DNA of 24,848 nucleotides from Bifidobacterium breve (lineage in GTDB: Bacteria; Actinomycetota; Acidimicrobiia; Acidimicrobiales; Ilumatobacteraceae): NCBI GenBank assembly GCA_945869715.1, contig CAMBPP010000009.1, forward strand, positions 1 through 24,848, in the 5' to 3' direction. The first letter of the stretch is position 1. The number at the start of each line of letters is the position of its first letter. Positions 6,836 through 14,390 of this stretch are shown piece after piece. The notes under the pieces were generated by a model. The model saw only the letters and a list, made by a program, of their open reading frames with translations. It had not been told where the DNA came from and did not search any database. The position numbers and the translations under genes are program-made.

Positions 6836-7739
6836 GCGAAAGTATAAAAGTATTGGCGAAGTGCTCGGGCTGCTCTTGGAAGAGTTTCCCAATGTCACAA
6901 TTTCAAAAATTCGTTTTCTCGAGAGTCAAGGTCTCATTGAACCGGAGCGAACAGCTTCTGGCTATCGGAAGTTTTCCGACTCCGAAGTAGATCGCCTGAA
7001 ATATATTTTGCGTGAGCAAGAAACCAATTACCTTCCACTCCGAGTAATCCGTGATCGTCTCGATGAGTCGGGTGCGGTACCTCGTGACCCTACAAATCCA
7101 GTCAGTCAACTTCCTCGGTCGCTGCGTGAATCAAGCGTTACCGATGTGAGTCAAGATCTACCGCGTGTGCGGGTGTTGACTGCAGTTGACAACGGAAATA
7201 TTTCTCGCGTGCCGTCTAGCGATATTGACGAGACGGGCGATTTCGTCATCGTTGACCCAGAGGTAGTTGCGCAAAGTGAAAGGTCCCACCCAACATCGCG
7301 GCGTCCCCCTTTGCGTGTTGCAGAGCCAACAGTGAAAGCATCGATGCACGATGCTATTGGGCCCATTTCTCGGGAATCACTCATGGAGTTTTCGGGTTTG
7401 TTGGCGAGCGATGTAGATGCGTTAGAGCAATTCGGGCTTTTGGTGTCAAAACCAGTAGGCGGAGAGAGTTTTTACGAAGGAAACGCTCGTGAAGTGGCAA
7501 CTATCGCCAAATCATTTCTCGATCTCGGCATTGAAATTCGGCATTTGAAGTCGTGGCGCCTCGCGGCAGAAAAAGAGGCAACATTGTTTGAGCAGCGCCT
7601 GATGCCATTGCTGCGCCAAAGGAACCCGGCCGCTCGTGAGGAATCACTTGAAATTCTTGATGCTTTAGTAACGAATGCGGGAAATCTGCGCCAGGTCTTG
7701 GTGCGTCAAGCAATTCAGCAATTTATAGATCCGCGTTAG
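6828..7739 (+). CDS. MerR-family transcriptional regulator (Rv1828-like)
   Basis: The N-terminal winged helix-turn-helix is clear: YKSIGEVLGLLLEEFP, then ISKIRFLESQGLIEPERTASGYRKF and DVxRLxYILR-like residues. A variable linker of about 100 residues follows. The C-terminal helical domain (from about residue 180) holds LMEFSGLLASDVDALEQFGLL and the GIEIRHLKSWRLAAEKE segment shared with the Rv1828 group. At 303 aa it is longer than classical MerR proteins and has no visible metal-binding cysteines. The ATG at 6828 overlaps the FHA gene by 8 nt; the open frame upstream of it is the FHA coding region. Its target genes are unknown. Confidence 0.9.
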   Translation: MPERKYKSIGEVLGLLLEEFPNVTISKIRFLESQGLIEPERTASGYRKFSDSEVDRLKYILREQETNYLPLRVIRDRLDESGAVPRDPTNPVSQLPRSLRESSVTDVSQDLPRVRVLTAVDNGNISRVPSSDIDETGDFVIVDPEVVAQSERSHPTSRRPPLRVAEPTVKASMHDAIGPISRESLMEFSGLLASDVDALEQFGLLVSKPVGGESFYEGNAREVATIAKSFLDLGIEIRHLKSWRLAAEKEATLFEQRLMPLLRQRNPAAREESLEILDALVTNAGNLRQVLVRQAIQQFIDPR

Positions 7740-7760
7740 GCGGACCTGTCAGGGCTCGGG

Positions 7761-7766
7761 TAATCT
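7761..7766 (+). promoter_or_regulatory. -10 element TAATCT of the bfn gene, leaderless
   Basis: TAATCT lies 6 nt upstream of the ATG at 7773, in the 33-nt gap after merR. No Shine-Dalgarno is present. Transcription would begin at or next to the A of ATG. This supports the start at 7773 rather than the TTG at 7767. Confidence 0.5.
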
Positions 7767-7772
7767 TTGCCC

Positions 7773-8270
7773 ATGCAAGAACTTGATGTTGTGGGTGTGC
7801 GCATTGAAATGCCTACTAATGCACCAGTACTTGTCTTGCGTGAGCAAATTGAACCTCATCGTGTAATGACTTTGTACATCGGCGGTCCTGAAGCTTCGGC
7901 CATTCATGCTGCTTTAGAGGGTATTGAACCGCCTCGTCCGCTCACTCATGACCTGTGTATTGCCGTCATTGAGAACTTTGGCAGCGAAATTGAGAAGGTC
8001 GTTATCACTGAGGTGAAGAACGAAACCTATTACGCCGAAATTCATTTTGTATCCCGTAGGGAAGTGGAGCCGGTATCTGCCCGACCTTCCGACGCTGTTG
8101 CGCTGGCATTACGCGTCAATTGTCCCATATACGTCTCTGACGACTTGTTAGAGCTGGTGGGCAAGGTTGTCGGCAAAGACGTGGCTGTAGAGCAGGACAA
8201 CGAAAACGAGATCATCGATGAATTCAAGGATTTCATTGAAAATGTGAGTCCAGAAGACTTCTTCGACTGA
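7773..8270 (+). CDS. Bifunctional nuclease family protein (DUF151)
   Basis: The 165-aa protein has the BFN/DUF151 fold, with IEPHRVMTLYIGGPEASAIHAAL in the first third and the signature SARPSDAVALALR at residues 102-114 followed by CPIYVSDDLL. Plant and archaeal relatives have been described as DNA/RNA nucleases; in Actinobacteria the role is not settled. The C-terminus is strongly acidic and ends in EDFFD. It sits between the two merR genes, the same order as Rv1828-Rv1829-Rv1830. A -10 hexamer 6 nt before the ATG indicates its own leaderless transcript. Confidence 0.92.
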   Translation: MQELDVVGVRIEMPTNAPVLVLREQIEPHRVMTLYIGGPEASAIHAALEGIEPPRPLTHDLCIAVIENFGSEIEKVVITEVKNETYYAEIHFVSRREVEPVSARPSDAVALALRVNCPIYVSDDLLELVGKVVGKDVAVEQDNENEIIDEFKDFIENVSPEDFFD

Positions 8271-8310
8271 CTGTTGTTGCATCCTGCAAGAGATCGTAGG
8301 CTAGAGACTT

Positions 8311-8772
8311 ATGGCAGGTTTCAGCGGTACTAAGGCGGCTCACATTGTGGGCATTTCATACCGTCAGCTCGACTACTGGGCTCGTACCAACTTGGTTATC
8401 CCATCACTCACTGCTGCAACTGGAAGTGGCACGCGTCGTGAATACTCTTACGGCGATCTTCTCGAACTCAAGGTCATTAAGAATCTTTTAGATGCGGGCA
8501 TCAAGTTGGAATCGGTTCGCGAAGTGTTTCGTTACATGCGCAACAATTTAAATACCGATGTTGCTTCAGCCCATGTTGTGATCAGCGGCTCTTCTGTTGT
8601 CTTTTGTGATGGAGAGAATCTCATTGACGTATTGCGTAACGGACAAGGTGTGCTGAATGTGCTTCCGTTGTCTGGAGTCAAAGATTCCATCGACGCAGAA
8701 ATCAAATCTATGGGTTGGCAAGTAATTGACGACGTTGTGAGCCCAATAGCCACTCGTGTAGTTGGACTCTAG
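8311..8772 (+). CDS. MerR-family transcriptional regulator (Rv1830-like)
   Basis: This is a 153-aa regulator. Residues 1-70 form the MerR DNA-binding domain: TKAAHIVGISYRQLDYWARTNLVIPSL, then SGTRREYSYGDLLELKVIKNLLDAGIKLESVREVFRYM. The remainder is a short effector-like domain with no cysteine cluster. The ATG at 8311 has TAGGCT at 8297-8302 (8-nt gap) and no Shine-Dalgarno, so a leaderless start is likely. It is followed 14 nt downstream by gcvT. In mycobacteria the equivalent gene also sits beside glycine cleavage genes, but its regulon cannot be read from this sequence. Confidence 0.9.
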   Translation: MAGFSGTKAAHIVGISYRQLDYWARTNLVIPSLTAATGSGTRREYSYGDLLELKVIKNLLDAGIKLESVREVFRYMRNNLNTDVASAHVVISGSSVVFCDGENLIDVLRNGQGVLNVLPLSGVKDSIDAEIKSMGWQVIDDVVSPIATRVVGL

Positions 8773-8786
8773 AAGTCCGTTGAACC

Positions 8787-9836
8787 GTGCGCACTACTGC
8801 ACTGAACGCAGCGCATCGTACCCTCGGAGCAAAACTGGTTGAATTTGGCGGATGGGAGATGCCCATGTCGTATCCGAATGGAACTATTGCAGAACATCTT
8901 GCGTGCCGGAACTCTGCAGTGGTATTCGATGTTTCCCACTTAGGCACAGTTCGTGTTGAAGGTCCTCAAGCATTTGATTCGTTGCAAAAAGTTTTGTCTA
9001 ACGATTTACGAAAGGTTGCCCCGGGCAGAACTCAATACACGCATCTGCTTGACCCAGTGACCGCCGATGTGCTCGACGACATCATTGTGTGGTGGGTTTC
9101 AGAAAATGTTTTTGATGTCATGCCCAATGCATCTAATACGGAGCGCGTAGTTCAATACTTAGGTGGCGTCGACACCACTCAGACTCGTTGTGTAATCGCC
9201 TTGCAGGGGCCATTCGCCCGTCAATTAATGAGCACTATCTCTCTAGAAACAAGCGAAGTAGCACGTAACCATGTGCAGGTCATCGAGATCATGGGAAGTA
9301 CTTGTGTTGTTGCCGGTACTGGTTACACCGGCGAAGATGGTCTTGAAATTGCCGTTCCGGTTTCTGCTGCCTCGGAACTATGGCATCAACTCGTGAGCAA
9401 TGGTGCTCTTCCGGCTGGTCTTGGAGCACGCGACACACTTCGCTTAGAAGCAGGGCTTCCACTGCATGGTCATGAACTCGGCACGGGAATCACGTCCCTA
9501 CAAGCGAACCTAGGGTGGGTTCTCGGCTTGAAGAAAGACCAATTTCAGGGCAAAGAAGCTGTGTTGCGTGAAAAAGAGTCGGGTGTGACAAAGAAACTTG
9601 TTGGGCTATCTACTGAGGGGCGGCGTCCGCCACGCGAGGGGAGTTCCATTTTGAAAAACGGAACCGTCATCGGTTCGGTGACGAGTGGGAATTTCTCGCC
9701 GATGCTTGAACACGGAATTGCGCTCGGATTTATAGAACCTGTTATCGAAATAGGCGACGAGATTACCATTGACGTTCGTGGAACCGACCTAGCCGGTCGT
9801 GTTGTGCCGTACCCGTTCTATAAAAAAGCTATTTAG
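8787..9836 (+). CDS. gcvT: Glycine cleavage system T protein (aminomethyltransferase)
   Basis: GcvT moves the methylene group from the lipoyl arm of GcvH to tetrahydrofolate and releases ammonia. The start (RTTALNAAHRTLGAKLVEFGGWEMPMSYPNG) is typical of the family and supports the GTG at 8787. ADVLDDIIVWW contains the conserved Asp pair (97-98). GYTGEDGLEI, GLGARDTLRLEAGLPLHGHEL and the C-terminal barrel with GNFSPMLEHGIALGFI complete the protein. At 349 aa it is slightly short but intact. I see no clear Shine-Dalgarno or -10 at the right distance, and the gene starts 14 nt after merR, so read-through is likely. Its end overlaps the convergent small gene by 8 nt. Confidence 0.95.
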   Translation: MRTTALNAAHRTLGAKLVEFGGWEMPMSYPNGTIAEHLACRNSAVVFDVSHLGTVRVEGPQAFDSLQKVLSNDLRKVAPGRTQYTHLLDPVTADVLDDIIVWWVSENVFDVMPNASNTERVVQYLGGVDTTQTRCVIALQGPFARQLMSTISLETSEVARNHVQVIEIMGSTCVVAGTGYTGEDGLEIAVPVSAASELWHQLVSNGALPAGLGARDTLRLEAGLPLHGHELGTGITSLQANLGWVLGLKKDQFQGKEAVLREKESGVTKKLVGLSTEGRRPPREGSSILKNGTVIGSVTSGNFSPMLEHGIALGFIEPVIEIGDEITIDVRGTDLAGRVVPYPFYKKAI

Positions 9837-10023
9837 CGGCTTTTGTTAGAAAAGGAATAACAGCGCGGAGCGGCTCTTCGATCTCATCGAGAAGCGAGTT
9901 AATACGAACAGCAGCACTGTTGATGTTTTGCATGGTTTCAACTGCGCCTTCCATGGCTGACACCAGAAGCTGAAGCACTTGTTGTGCGGAACCAAGTAGT
10001 GCCGCAAGATCTTCATTTTCCAT
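9829..10023 (-). CDS. Small amphipathic helical protein, cotranscribed with gcvP
   Basis: This is a 64-aa protein, mostly alpha-helical, with Met/Val/Leu-rich heptad-like spacing and the ending LLDEIEEPLRAVIPFLTKAAK. Similar short actinobacterial proteins end in a LD-x-hydrophobic-E-xPLR-x-hydrophobic-P motif, and I recall some being misannotated as RuBisCO large subunit. I know no function. The ATG at 10023 has GAAAGG upstream at good spacing. Only 14 nt separate it from the gcvP stop, so it should be made from the riboswitch-controlled gcvP mRNA. Its last 8 nt overlap the gcvT end. Confidence 0.7.
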   Translation of the reverse strand: MENEDLAALLGSAQQVLQLLVSAMEGAVETMQNINSAAVRINSLLDEIEEPLRAVIPFLTKAAK

Positions 10024-10037
10024 TCCTCGGCCTTTCT

Positions 10038-12929
10038 TTAAGATGACTGATAGTGAGTTTCAGCGTATTGCTCTAACGGTGCACAACTGCAGACGAGATT
10101 GCGATCACCAGACGCCGCGTCAATGCGAGACACTGGCGGGAAGTAACTACGGGCGAGACCGGTCACACTGGGGTAGAGAGCAGTGCTGCGACTATATTTC
10201 CGTGTCCATTCGCCTGAGACATCGACCACGGTGTGCGGCGCGAATCGCAAAGGCGACTCGTCGATGCCAATGAGCTCGTTCTCAATATCTCGAATCTCTT
10301 GTCTAATGAGCAACATCGCATCGCAGAACCGATCAATCTCCCTGAGTGATTCGCTTTCCGTTGGTTCCACCATGAATGTCCCGGCTACAGGAAAACTTAT
10401 TGTGGGAGCATGAAAGCCCAGATCCATGAGGCGCTTAGAAACGTCGTCAACGGTGACACCAGTTGACTTCGTGAGCGGCCTCAGGTCGAGAACGCATTCA
10501 TGGGCAACGCGATTGTTCCTTCCCGTGTACAGAACAGGAAACGCATCTCCTAATTTTTGAGCGATGTAGTTGGCGTGCAAAATGGCACGCTGCGTTGCGT
10601 AGCGCAATTGATGCGGGCCCATTGTGCTGATGTACATCCACGGAATTGGCAATATTCCTGCAGAACCAAATGGTGCTCCAGAAACTGGCCCTACTGGTGC
10701 TGCCTCTAGTTGTTTTGGTGAGTTGTACCGGTGCACTGCTGGCAAGAAGGCTGAAAGGTGAGCCTTGACGGCAACAGGACCTACACCTGGGCCTCCGCCG
10801 CCATGGGGAATACAGAACGTTTTATGCAAATTGAGGTGGCTCACATCGGCACCGAATTTCCCAGGCTGCGCCAAGCCAACCAGAGCATTGAGATTCGCGC
10901 CATCGACGTAGACCTGGCCACCGTGCAGATGGACGAGACCACATATGTTGGTGACTGTTGTTTCGAACACACCGTGCGTAGAAGGGTACGTAATCATGAG
11001 GGCTGCAAGATTATTTGAATGCTGATTGCATAATTCTTCAAGGTGAGACATATCTACGTTGCCCTCGTCATCACATTTCACAACGTGCACCTTCATGCCT
11101 GCCATCACTGCACTTGCTGCGTTTGTGCCATGTGCGCTAGATGGGATGAGACAGATATTTCGGTGTGCCTCGTTACGCGATTGGTGATAGGCACGAATGG
11201 CTAAAAGACCAGCGAATTCTCCTTGGCTGCCTGCATTGGGCTGCAAACTAATTGCGTCGTAGCCAGTAATGCTGCACAGCCATTTTTCGAGTTGATCAAT
11301 GAGTTCGCGTGACCCTATCTGGGTGTTCGTTGGGGCATAGGGGTGGATATTTGCAAATTGCGGCCACGTGATGGGCTCCATTTGCGAAGTGGCATTCAGC
11401 TTCATGGTGCATGAGCCAAGAGGAATCATGGTTCGGTCAAGAGCAAGGTCTTTATCGGCTAATTGTCGTAGATAGCGAAGCATCTCATGTTCGGTGCGAT
11501 ATTCGGTGAATGCACGGTGATTGAGAAATGAGTCTTTGCGCACTTGAGTGAGACACGACTCGACTTCGGTTGTCCATAAATTTTGTATCTCACCTGCACA
11601 ACCAAAAAAACCAGCAAGGGTATTGAGATCTTCAATGGTCATCGTCTCATCTATCGAGATGCCTATTTCGTTAGGTGTTGAATGGCGTAAATACCATTCG
11701 TCTTTTGCAACAGTGGAAACAAGTGCTGCGGCATCACCACTGCGGGGAACGACGCTCAAGGTGTCGAACCAAGTGTTGTTCGTAACCGTGTGTCCCGCGC
11801 TCAATAAAGCCGCTCTCAGAACAGATGTGTACGAGTGAATACGTAAGGCGATGCTCTGCAAACCTTCACGACCGTGCCAAGACCCATAAAAACCTGCAAT
11901 ATTGGCAAGCAGGACTTGAGCTGTGCAGATATTCGATGTGGCCTTTTCTCGGCGAATGTGTTGTTCACGGGTTTGCAAAGCGAGCCGGAGTGCGGGTCGA
12001 CCTTCTGTGTCGGTACTAACGCCAACGAGCCGCCCAGGAAGTGAACGGGAATGCTCCGATTTGATTGCAATAAAGGCAGCATGCGGGCCGCCCATTCCGA
12101 GGGGTACTCCAAAACGTTGGGAGGTGCCTATTGCAACATCAATGTTGAGATGACCCACTGGAGTTGCAATGCAGGAATACAGCAGATCAACCGCGGCAAT
12201 ACTGATTGCATTAACGGCAGCCATATTCGCTGCGAAACTTGCAATCTCTTCATCGCGAAGCACGTGGCCACTGACGCCAGGAACTGAAATGAGACCACCG
12301 AAATACTCTTGTGATTTCGATAGGTCGAGGTTGCCTACTTCAATGGTGATGCCAATGGGCTCAGCGCGTGTTTGCAATACGGCAAGCGTTTGCGGCAGTA
12401 CATCTTCATGAACGTAGAAAGTGTTCGACTCTGATGAAGAAACGCGGTGAGCCATAGCCATTGCTTCGGCTGCTGCTGTTGATTCATCGAGAAGGGAAGC
12501 GTTGGCAATGTCGTAGCCACAGATCTCTGAAATCATTGTTTGGTAGTTCAACAGCGCCTCTAAGCGACCTTGAGATATTTCTGGCTGGTATGGGGTGTAT
12601 GCCGTGTACCAGGCGGGATTTTCCAACACATTGCGCTTAATGACTGGCGGAGTAATGGTTCCGAAGTAGCCCATACCAATGGCGCTTCTTCCGATAATGT
12701 TTTTGTTGGCGAGTTCTAATAACGCTGCGGTGGCGTCGCGCTCAGAGACAGCCTCCGGTAACTCGAGAAGCGTGTCGAGCGCAATATTGCTCGGAACAAT
12801 TTCTGCACACAGCTCGCTGATGCTGATGCTTCCCACCACGTCGAGCATGGTTTGCACATCTTTTTCATTGTCGGAAATATGGCGCTGCACAAAACGATCT
12901 TGCGAAAAATGCGAAGGTGACAACTTCAT
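10038..12929 (-). CDS. gcvP: Glycine dehydrogenase (decarboxylating), P protein
   Basis: GcvP is the PLP enzyme that decarboxylates glycine and passes the aminomethyl group to GcvH. At 963 aa it is the full single-chain form with fused alpha and beta halves. The N-terminal half has GMGYFGTITPPVI, NPAWYTAYTPYQPEISQGRLEAL and GPHAAFIA. The C-terminal half has MIPLGSCTMKLN, the glycine-rich QPNAGSQGE, SAHGTNAASA and the PLP lysine at about residue 703 in HLNLHKTFCIPHGGGGPG. The ATG at 12929 has GGAG six bases upstream and is preferred over the TTG/CTG-side extension to 12953. A tandem glycine riboswitch lies 63 nt upstream. Confidence 0.97.
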   Translation of the reverse strand: MKLSPSHFSQDRFVQRHISDNEKDVQTMLDVVGSISISELCAEIVPSNIALDTLLELPEAVSERDATAALLELANKNIIGRSAIGMGYFGTITPPVIKRNVLENPAWYTAYTPYQPEISQGRLEALLNYQTMISEICGYDIANASLLDESTAAAEAMAMAHRVSSSESNTFYVHEDVLPQTLAVLQTRAEPIGITIEVGNLDLSKSQEYFGGLISVPGVSGHVLRDEEIASFAANMAAVNAISIAAVDLLYSCIATPVGHLNIDVAIGTSQRFGVPLGMGGPHAAFIAIKSEHSRSLPGRLVGVSTDTEGRPALRLALQTREQHIRREKATSNICTAQVLLANIAGFYGSWHGREGLQSIALRIHSYTSVLRAALLSAGHTVTNNTWFDTLSVVPRSGDAAALVSTVAKDEWYLRHSTPNEIGISIDETMTIEDLNTLAGFFGCAGEIQNLWTTEVESCLTQVRKDSFLNHRAFTEYRTEHEMLRYLRQLADKDLALDRTMIPLGSCTMKLNATSQMEPITWPQFANIHPYAPTNTQIGSRELIDQLEKWLCSITGYDAISLQPNAGSQGEFAGLLAIRAYHQSRNEAHRNICLIPSSAHGTNAASAVMAGMKVHVVKCDDEGNVDMSHLEELCNQHSNNLAALMITYPSTHGVFETTVTNICGLVHLHGGQVYVDGANLNALVGLAQPGKFGADVSHLNLHKTFCIPHGGGGPGVGPVAVKAHLSAFLPAVHRYNSPKQLEAAPVGPVSGAPFGSAGILPIPWMYISTMGPHQLRYATQRAILHANYIAQKLGDAFPVLYTGRNNRVAHECVLDLRPLTKSTGVTVDDVSKRLMDLGFHAPTISFPVAGTFMVEPTESESLREIDRFCDAMLLIRQEIRDIENELIGIDESPLRFAPHTVVDVSGEWTRKYSRSTALYPSVTGLARSYFPPVSRIDAASGDRNLVCSCAPLEQYAETHYQSS

Positions 12930-12992
12930 ATGAGGCTCCAGTTTCAGCAACATGCTGTTCTTTTAGGGTCGTTAAAAACGTTGAACAGCCCC
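12930..12992 (-). promoter_or_regulatory. Expression platform between glycine riboswitch and gcvP
   Basis: This 63-nt leader carries the gcvP Shine-Dalgarno GGAG (12936-12939). The GGGGCT just after aptamer II (12987-12992) can pair with AGCCTC beside the Shine-Dalgarno (12932-12937; six pairs, one G-U). A separate perfect 7-bp inverted repeat GCTGTTC/GAACAGC (12983-12989 with 12954-12960) competes for the same bases. No terminator with a T-run follows the aptamers. The arrangement suggests translational control, which is inference from hand folding. Confidence 0.5.
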
Positions 12993-13180
12993 CGCTGTCT
13001 GGGAACCTGAGAGCTTCGCGAATTAATCGCTTTCCCCGTCGGTGATGTGCAAGCACATTCTTTCCAGCGTGTGAGTTTCTCGCCGGTCCTTTGGCCTGAG
13101 AGGTTCCGGGGCGGTTGCTCCTTCGGCGACCCTCAACTGATGTTTTGTAAGCACCAGATGAAGGGTTCTCTCCCAGCGAG
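12993..13180 (-). promoter_or_regulatory. Tandem glycine riboswitch (two aptamers) upstream of gcvP
   Basis: Both aptamers can be folded by hand. Aptamer I (13079-13180) has an 8-bp P1 CTCGCTGG/CCGGCGAG, P2 GAGAG/CTCTC and the conserved core CGCCGAAGGAGCAA, then CTCTCAGGCCAAAGGACC. After a 9-nt linker, aptamer II (12993-13069) has P1 CGCTG/CAGCG, a hairpin ATGTG/CACAT, the core CACCGACGGGGAAA and CTCTCAGG followed by AGACAGCG. These are the class hallmarks of the glycine riboswitch, which usually turns on glycine cleavage genes when glycine binds. It fills most of the 276-nt gap before gcvP. The promoter is uncertain: TAGATT (13203-13208) and TACGGT (13197-13202) are candidates, and read-through from upstream is possible. 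Confidence 0.95.
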
Positions 13181-13205
13181 AGTGTGATTAAGTTGTACCG
13201 TAAAT

Positions 13206-14363
13206 CTAGTTGATGCGTTCCGCTTTTTCATGCTCATACGCGGCAATGGCGTTCAATTGGGCGCCAAGAGTTGCGTCAACCCACCGCGAACCCGCAAGAA
13301 TAATTTTGTCGTAACTTTGCTGCGGAGGACGTAATTGGTCCTGAAAATGTGGCATCACGCTTTCTGCGAATAGTTCGTAACTGCGTTTGGTGGCGCCCCA
13401 ATCGGCGAGGTCGGCGCCTAAAAAGAGGTAAGTGCCGAATCCGCCGGTCTTTTCCTCTAGCCGAGATAGCTGCGCTATCGCCATTTCCGGCGTGCCAATG
13501 ACCATTCGTCCAGTTTCATTTGCAAAATCAACAAAGTCGTCGAAGTCACTTGGGGGAGGAGGATCATTTGGGTCTCCCATGGGAATGATGTGAGAGAGAT
13601 ACTCAAAGACCCATTGCAGCCCATAGCGGCAGTTTTCCTTCGCTTGCTTCTCGGTTTCTGCAATATGCATCGGGCCCATGAGGCGCCATTGGTCGCGCGC
13701 CACGCTGTGACCATGACGTGAAGCTTCATCTTGCCAAACGGAGTAGTTGTAGTCGAGCACTTGGAACGCTGCTGGTTCGGTAGCTGCAATTGACAACAGG
13801 CCGGCTCCATATTTTCCAGCTAGTTTCGAACCAGAGGGCGAAAGCGACGATGCAACTGCAACAGGGAACTTGGAATAAGGCCTCATTTGAAGAACGGCTT
13901 CTTCGCAGGTAAACCAATCGGTGTGTTTCGTCACCGTTTCTCCGGCGAATAATCGCATCATTACGTCAAATGCCTCTTCCATTCGTGGGCGTTGCCGGTC
14001 GGCTGGAATTCCGAGCATGGCAGCGTCGCTTGTGAGCTGACCTGGCCCTGCGCCGAACATCATTCGTCCACGAGTGAGATGATCGAGCATGACAATACGA
14101 TCGGCAAGGATGAAGGGGTGATGGTAGGGAAGTGAGTTCACTCCGGTGCCTAGCTTGATGTGTTGTGTTCGTTGGCTAGCTGCAGCAATGAACACTTCAG
14201 GCGAAGCAATGAGTTCGGAACCTGCAGAATGGTGTTCGCCGATCCATGCCTCGTCGTAGCCGAACGCATCGAGCCACTGCACAAGTTCAAGATCTCTATG
14301 CAGTAACAGCGTGGGATTAATGCCTGTGCGGTGCATTGGCGGAAGAAATATTCCAAACTTCAT
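13206..14363 (-). CDS. Luciferase-alpha-like flavin monooxygenase (LLM class)
   Basis: This 385-aa enzyme belongs to the FMN-dependent branch of the luciferase superfamily. GEHHSAGSE puts Glu43-His44-His45 at the same position as the EHH of bacterial luciferase alpha, where His44 is the catalytic base. LGTGV (71-75), LPYHHPF and DHLTRGRMMFGAGPG (94-108) continue the match. Relatives oxidise aldehydes, alkanes or terpenes such as limonene. The substrate here is not shown by the sequence. The ATG at 14363 has GAGG five bases upstream. Its start is 27 nt after the S1P-lyase-like gene, so the two form an operon. Its stop is 25 nt before the first riboswitch aptamer. Confidence 0.88.
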   Translation of the reverse strand: MKFGIFLPPMHRTGINPTLLLHRDLELVQWLDAFGYDEAWIGEHHSAGSELIASPEVFIAAASQRTQHIKLGTGVNSLPYHHPFILADRIVMLDHLTRGRMMFGAGPGQLTSDAAMLGIPADRQRPRMEEAFDVMMRLFAGETVTKHTDWFTCEEAVLQMRPYSKFPVAVASSLSPSGSKLAGKYGAGLLSIAATEPAAFQVLDYNYSVWQDEASRHGHSVARDQWRLMGPMHIAETEKQAKENCRYGLQWVFEYLSHIIPMGDPNDPPPPSDFDDFVDFANETGRMVIGTPEMAIAQLSRLEEKTGGFGTYLFLGADLADWGATKRSYELFAESVMPHFQDQLRPPQQSYDKIILAGSRWVDATLGAQLNAIAAYEHEKAERIN

Positions 14364-14390
14364 TGGATCCTCATTTCAGTATTGACGCGT

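Noticed and set aside
11816..12112. 98-aa frame inside gcvP on the same strand
   Set aside because: It is an out-of-frame shadow of a fully conserved GcvP sequence; there is no sign of a frameshift.
13206..14363. True light-producing luciferase
   Set aside because: No luxB partner or lux fatty-acid reductase genes are present, and most members of the superfamily are non-luminous monooxygenases.
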